The position numbers and the translations under genes are program-made. From assembly GCA_043762265.1 (NCBI GenBank), contig JAYUMV010000106.1, forward strand, positions 1 through 9,807: a stretch of 9,807 nucleotides of DNA, given 5' to 3'. The notes beneath the pieces were generated by a model. The model ran no database searches and was not told the origin of the DNA. It worked only from the letters and a program-made list of their open reading frames with translations. Of this stretch, positions 7,141 to 9,807 are shown one piece after another (position 1 is the stretch's first letter; every line of letters begins with the position of its first letter). Source of the stretch: JANXLO01 sp043762265 (GTDB lineage Bacteria; Armatimonadota; Chthonomonadetes; Chthonomonadales; Chthonomonadaceae).

Positions 7141-7169
7141 GCGACAGTCTGTTTGCTCTCCGGTATAGT
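7141..7169 (+). promoter_or_regulatory. Possible promoter for the rightward locus
   Basis: GCGACA (7141-7146) matches four of six bases of the -35 consensus and TATAGT (7164-7169) five of six of the -10, with an ideal 17-nt spacer. Transcription would start near 7176, about 320 nt upstream of the first ATG, so the leader would be unusually long. An alternative closer promoter in the AT-rich stretch is not excluded. Confidence 0.35.
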
Positions 7170-7281
7170 GTTAATGCAAGCTATGCAGGGTAATTAAAGG
7201 ATGGGACCGAATCTTTTTGCACAACGTTTTTAAGAAGAGGGAGAGAGCTGACTTTCCGCAGTTGGCGGACCAGGGAGCGTA

Positions 7282-7306
7282 TAGGCCTGAGAAGGTTAAA
7301 GGCCTA
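7282..7306. repeat. Perfect 7-bp inverted repeat in the leader
   Basis: TAGGCCT (7282-7288) and AGGCCTA (7300-7306) are exact reverse complements around an 11-nt loop. The plus-strand side is followed by A residues rather than T, and the minus-strand side by no T run, so it is not an intrinsic terminator in either direction. It could be a protein-binding operator between divergent genes, or an RNA hairpin in the long leader of the rightward locus. Confidence 0.5.
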
Positions 7307-7495
7307 AAAAATGCAGGCGACAAAATATTTTATTTTTTTGTGTAAATTGCTTAAAAAGGGGCTAATTGCCCTTCAGCGGGTGCGTTATCAAAATAGATAG
7401 CTTTGATGCCGACAGATGGTTGGAGGAAATGTCTTATGCGGGGAAAAAAGCTTAAACCATTGAAGAGCGACGCATGAACTCAAAGGAGGAGAAAA

Positions 7496-7798
7496 ATGGA
7501 CGCCACTGGGCTTAACAGGGAGTTTAGCGCGCAAGCGAGAGAACACGCCTATCTCCGGGTACAGGGAGTGGAAAATGCGCCCTATCTTGCAGGTCACATC
7601 GCCCAAAAAGCGCTCGACAGGCTCCTGGAGCCATCGAAACCGTGGTCAGGCACGCGTGGCGAATTCGAAAAAAATCTCCTGAAAACGATTGAGGACGAAA
7701 GCGACTGGACTCTGCTCGATCTATATCAACAGTCGAAAGCGGCGCGGTTCTTTTGGCGCCTGTACACAAATCGGGATGCTGTCCCCGTGCGCTGGTAG
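7496..7798 (+). CDS. Sigma-70 region 2-like fragment, 100 aa, ends at in-frame TAG
   Basis: Translation is well supported: AAAGGAGG (7482-7489) lies 6 nt before ATG 7496. Residues about 23-65 (GVENAPYLAGHIAQKALDRL, then GTRGEFEKNLLKTI) follow the pattern of sigma region 2, where an acidic 'ED..Q' helix leads to 'LL' and then a 'G.F..WL..I' helix. The key DxxQE residues are poorly kept. A second helix set LLDLYQQSKAARFFWRLY (about 73-90) resembles the start of another sigma region 2. The frame stops at TAG 7796-7798, but the same frame continues immediately as IRTRFPEIVRRDQEEDV, which reads as the rest of that sigma helix. It may therefore be the first part of a broken or read-through gene. 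No region 4 is visible. Confidence 0.55.
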   Translation: MDATGLNREFSAQAREHAYLRVQGVENAPYLAGHIAQKALDRLLEPSKPWSGTRGEFEKNLLKTIEDESDWTLLDLYQQSKAARFFWRLYTNRDAVPVRW

Positions 7799-7846
7799 AT
7801 TCGCACCCGCTTTCCGGAAATAGTTCGGAGGGATCAGGAGGAGGAT

Positions 7847-8191
7847 GTGGACGGCGTTGTCTGGCTTACGGTGGACCATCGTCCGCCCGTCGCCACCGGG
7901 AAGTTTTCCTCCTGGCTGATAACGGTAACGAATAACGCCTGTCTGACCATTATTCGCACCTGGCACGAGGATACTCTGCCGCTTCAGGATGGATCAGACG
8001 ATACTCTGCCTCTGGAAGAGACGATATCTTCTGCAAACTCCCCTGAGTACGATGTCATCGAGATGGTTCTTTTGGGTGAGGAGTGGGAGACGATTTTTCA
8101 GGCAGCTCACCTCCAACAGTGGAAAGAGGCAGAGAGGATCTCTCCTCCGACCGATCCTCCTCACCTCTCCGAATCCGATCTGGACCGCTAA
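7847..8191 (+). CDS. Sigma-70 region 2-like segment, 114 aa, same frame as its neighbours
   Basis: Starts at GTG 7847 with AGGAGG 5 nt upstream, though the frame is open back to the TAG at 7796. The upstream codons give RFPEIVRRDQEEDV and, with DGVVWLTV (2-9), resemble the sigma-70 region 2 helix normally ending in DVVQEVWLRV. The segment KFSSWLITVTNNACLTIIR (19-37) is a good match to the FRxWLxxIxRNxxLDxxR part of region 2. A short repeat DTLPL appears at 42-46 and 52-56. No region 4 helix-turn-helix follows. The last residues PPHLSESDLDR (104-114) match the beginning of an anti-sigma zinc finger whose remainder lies after the TAA stop. Separate gene, or middle part of a larger disrupted gene. 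Confidence 0.5.
   Translation: MDGVVWLTVDHRPPVATGKFSSWLITVTNNACLTIIRTWHEDTLPLQDGSDDTLPLEETISSANSPEYDVIEMVLLGEEWETIFQAAHLQQWKEAERISPPTDPPHLSESDLDR
7970..8010 (+). repeat. Direct repeat of GATACTCTGCC, period 30 bp
   Basis: GATACTCTGCC occurs at 7970-7980 and again at 8000-8010, exactly 30 bp apart and in frame. At the protein level this makes DTLPL appear twice, ten residues apart, in the sigma-like segment. It looks like a small in-frame duplication that has since diverged between the copies. Confidence 0.6.
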
Positions 8192-8203
8192 CTCTTTCGA
8201 TTC

Positions 8204-9277
8204 ATGACCTCGGCAGAACACGCCAGGGTGCAGACGCATCTGGCGGAATGCACGGACTGCAACTCCCGGATCACACGTCTCTACCGGCGCTGGGCGACAA
8301 ACACACTGGTGACGGCTGTGATGGCGGAGTTGGCGGTCAATGTGATCACGGCCGTGTGGATCGCCGTCGCCGGAAACCTGACGGATCGCTTACTGAGCAG
8401 AATACGCCGCCAGGGAAGCCGGGCGAATCGTCGCTCTTCAGAAGTGACGGAGGGAGAGCGAGAAGCATGGAGTTGGAGAATGGGGACGCTCGAAACGAAA
8501 TCAGGATCGGCCGACATCGGCGCCTCTCCCAACTTTCCCAACCGTCTATACGGACTGCGAGTCTGGACAAGATACACCGCTACGGAGGAGGACCAGTTTC
8601 CCGGTCGCCTGGTTCGGGTCGGTCTGAAAAAGCGCGGATCCCAACCTATTAAAGAACACAGCGAGTGCGGCCCCATCTACATGGTCCTCACCCGTGTCGG
8701 AGCGGAGCGGCTGGAAGGATCGATAGCGCTCGAACCCGGCATGGGGGTCGTCCTGGGGCCGGTTCCGCGACGGGAGGAGATGCACCGCCAGGGCAAGCCC
8801 GGCATGCAGGGCCGAACTCTGTATGCACTGCTGCAAGAGTTCGAAAACCGTTATCCACGAGAACCGGAGCGCGTTCATGTGGCGCTCACCTATCCCCTTC
8901 CGCCCTCAGAGACTAAACGTGCCGCAGAGCGTCGGCGCTGGCAAAGCGTTGTGCGGATACTGGAGGAGATCCAGGTTCGCTACGATCTGCCGGAAGAATG
9001 GGAACCGACGCCTCTGGACGACAAGACGCTGAATGACAATGCTCGAGAAGTGATGCTGGCGCGTATTCGCATCCTCTCTTATATCTGCAATTATAAGGGA
9101 CAGGCGTGCATCGCCTTCCAATCCCTACAATCCCCCAAGGAAGAAGAGAACGACGCCGAAGATAGGACCGGAATCACCAGCCCGGAGACAGAGCGGGTTA
9201 TCGCTCTGTACCAGCGCTCCAACGATCTCGCCCTTCTGGATGACGATCACATGATCTACCTCCTGGGCTATCGTTAA
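8204..9277 (+). CDS. Anti-sigma-type zinc-finger protein with large unknown C-terminal part, 357 aa
   Basis: The N-terminus MTSAEHARVQTHLAECTDC carries HxxxCxxC (H12, C16, C19), the end of a zf-HC2/anti-sigma zinc finger. The helix that should precede it, HLSESDLDR(Y)LFRF, is encoded in the same frame just upstream, with TAA (8189-8191) at the usual Tyr position. No SD precedes ATG 8204, so it is unlikely to be a stand-alone start. Residues 34-57 (TLVTAVMAELAVNVITAVWI and on) form a hydrophobic stretch that may cross the membrane, with one Glu inside. The rest (about 70-357) is of unknown fold: a beta-rich part around IYMVLTRVGAERLEGSIAL, then a helical part with Trp/Glu/Arg-rich segments. 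It ends TAA 9275-9277. Zinc-finger call good; remainder unrecognised. Confidence 0.55.
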   Translation: MTSAEHARVQTHLAECTDCNSRITRLYRRWATNTLVTAVMAELAVNVITAVWIAVAGNLTDRLLSRIRRQGSRANRRSSEVTEGEREAWSWRMGTLETKSGSADIGASPNFPNRLYGLRVWTRYTATEEDQFPGRLVRVGLKKRGSQPIKEHSECGPIYMVLTRVGAERLEGSIALEPGMGVVLGPVPRREEMHRQGKPGMQGRTLYALLQEFENRYPREPERVHVALTYPLPPSETKRAAERRRWQSVVRILEEIQVRYDLPEEWEPTPLDDKTLNDNAREVMLARIRILSYICNYKGQACIAFQSLQSPKEEENDAEDRTGITSPETERVIALYQRSNDLALLDDDHMIYLLGYR

Positions 9278-9283
9278 CCGGAG

Positions 9284-9807
9284 ATGGCCGACTACGCGCG
9301 TATGCAGGGACGTAGGAGCGATGCAACAACCCAGATACTGATCGGTGTCCAGGCCTGTATTAAAGCGGAGAACCTGGCGGATCGGGAGATGCTGGCACGA
9401 CAGATTCAGGTGTTCGGAGATCTGCTCTGGGATGAGAGCGAGTGGAAAGCCGCCTTCTTATGGTGGCGTTGGGCGCTCTATCATCAGTTTATCTATCTCT
9501 ACTACGGGCAGCCCTACTTCTGTGATGAGTACAGTTGTGTCATGTATGGGATGTGGGGCGAGTTGCTGACCGGTCGTCTCCTGATGCTGGCGCGTGGAGA
9601 CGTGCCGACCGGAGAAGGTGAGGAGCACGCCTTCCCCTCTGCGCAGAACGCTCTCGCAACAGCGCTTCAAGAGGCGCTCGATCTCCAGCAGTTCTTTATC
9701 GCCTGCTTACCGCAGAAATCCTCCTCGGAAGATTTGGCAGGCCTACTTCAGGCAGAGGATGGAATTCGGCCTGCGTTCTTCGGAAGCCTCTGGCCGGAGA
9801 TGCCGAC
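9284..9807 (+). CDS. Hypothetical helical protein, 3' end outside window
   Basis: The frame continues open from TAA 9275 to the window edge, in the same frame as the zinc-finger gene. The first ATG is 9284, only 6 nt after the stop, with GGAG directly adjoining it, which is too close; ATG 9302 is the next candidate. The visible 174 codons are helical and rich in Trp, Tyr and Leu (WKAAFLWWRWALYHQFIYLY at about 54-73), then QNALATALQEALDLQQFF (about 121-138). The aromatic stretch could be a membrane-contacting or repeat-like helix rather than a clear transmembrane segment. It may be a separate coupled gene or the continuation of the preceding protein. Family not recognised. Confidence 0.5.
   Translation, partial: MADYARMQGRRSDATTQILIGVQACIKAENLADREMLARQIQVFGDLLWDESEWKAAFLWWRWALYHQFIYLYYGQPYFCDEYSCVMYGMWGELLTGRLLMLARGDVPTGEGEEHAFPSAQNALATALQEALDLQQFFIACLPQKSSSEDLAGLLQAEDGIRPAFFGSLWPEMP

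Larger units (their letters stand above)
7072..7495. promoter_or_regulatory. AT-rich divergent intergenic region
   Basis: 424 nt separate the leftward cassette from the rightward locus, and it is distinctly AT-rich (for example AAAATATTTTATTTTTTTG near 7323-7341). On the plus strand GCGACA (7141-7146), a 17-nt spacer and TATAGT (7164-7169) form a possible promoter, implying a leader of about 320 nt. A perfect inverted repeat lies at 7282-7306. An excellent SD, AAAGGAGG (7482-7489), sits before ATG 7496. ATGGTT (7416-7421) and AACCAT (7455-7460) could also pair. I could not find a convincing promoter for the leftward cassette. No RNA gene was recognised. Confidence 0.5.
7496..9277 (+). pseudogene. 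Candidate single disrupted sigma-like/zinc-finger gene
   Basis: The segments 7496-7798, 7799-8191 and 8192-9277 share one reading frame and are separated only by TAG 7796 and TAA 8189. Conserved motifs run across both stops: sigma region 2 across the first and the anti-sigma zinc finger across the second. The third segment lacks an SD. This points to a single ancestral fused gene with two nonsense changes, or to stop readthrough, or to sequencing errors. TAG and TAA are used as ordinary stops by genes elsewhere in the window, so wholesale recoding is unlikely. The second segment's own SD and GTG argue that at least that split may be real. Confidence 0.4.

Noticed and set aside
7062..7317. ATGCAGG occurring at 7062, 7183 and 7311
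   Set aside because: Only seven bases, irregular spacing (121 and 128 nt) and the first copy lies inside a coding region; not enough to call iterons or operators.
7150..7495. Possible riboswitch (c-di-GMP type) in the long leader
   Set aside because: A few fragments such as AAACCATTGAAGAG look superficially similar, but the conserved core and paired stems of that class cannot be assembled.
8083..8652. Open plus-strand frame of 189 codons overlapping the sigma-like and zinc-finger segments
   Set aside because: Low-complexity Gly/Arg/Ser/Asp-rich composition with no domain pattern; the other frame carries clear sigma and zinc-finger motifs.
7496..9807. Genome-wide stop-codon reassignment as the explanation for the interrupted frame
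   Set aside because: TAG ends GGT, TAA ends the ATPase and TGA ends three other genes in the window, so all three stops appear to work normally.

Overview
The window looks like bacterial chromosome of moderately high GC, with clear Shine-Dalgarno (SD) sequences and sigma-A-type TATAAT boxes. No rRNA, tRNA, CRISPR array or recognisable insertion sequence was seen. The lineage cannot be fixed from this alone. A DUF2993/LmeA-like protein, a cytoplasmic gamma-glutamyltransferase and a mixture of vWA, HerA-type ATPase and sigma-like genes would suit a Chloroflexota, Armatimonadota or similar soil/thermal genome. That is a guess.

Layout. (1) Positions 1-563, minus: 5' portion of a DUF2993/LmeA-like lipid-binding protein with its own extended -10 promoter. 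(2) 564-849: divergent promoter region. The rightward transcript has a leader with two hairpins before a small 68-residue gene (850-1056). (3) 1076-2698, minus: gamma-glutamyltransferase without a signal peptide, preceded by a hairpin and a three-codon upstream ORF with a very strong SD. (4) 2859-7071, minus: a four-gene cassette read right to left. It comprises a Pro-rich/coiled-coil protein, a probable PD-(D/E)xK nuclease-like protein, a HerA/VirB4-type ATPase (721 aa) and a small vWA protein with an intact MIDAS. The first three genes are tightly coupled (5-nt gap, then a TGATG overlap). (5) 7072-7495: AT-rich divergent intergenic region with a possible rightward promoter, a long leader and a perfect 7-bp inverted repeat. 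(6) 7496-9807, plus: a series of open segments all in the same frame, separated by TAG 7796, TAA 8189 and TAA 9275. The first two segments resemble sigma-70 region 2. The third carries an anti-sigma-type HxxxCxxC zinc finger whose conserved N-terminal part lies before the TAA stop. The fourth runs off the window end.

How it may fit together. The leftward cassette is the most interesting unit. It pairs a hexameric DNA-translocase-type ATPase with a nuclease-like partner, plus a metal-dependent vWA adaptor and a coiled-coil protein. It resembles in logic HerA-nuclease antiphage pairs, but I do not recognise this exact combination. The divergent sigma-like/zinc-finger locus could be its regulator or sensor, or a decaying regulatory gene. 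Defence or conflict function is inference from domain logic and has not been shown. The flanking LmeA-like and GGT genes look like ordinary chromosomal genes.
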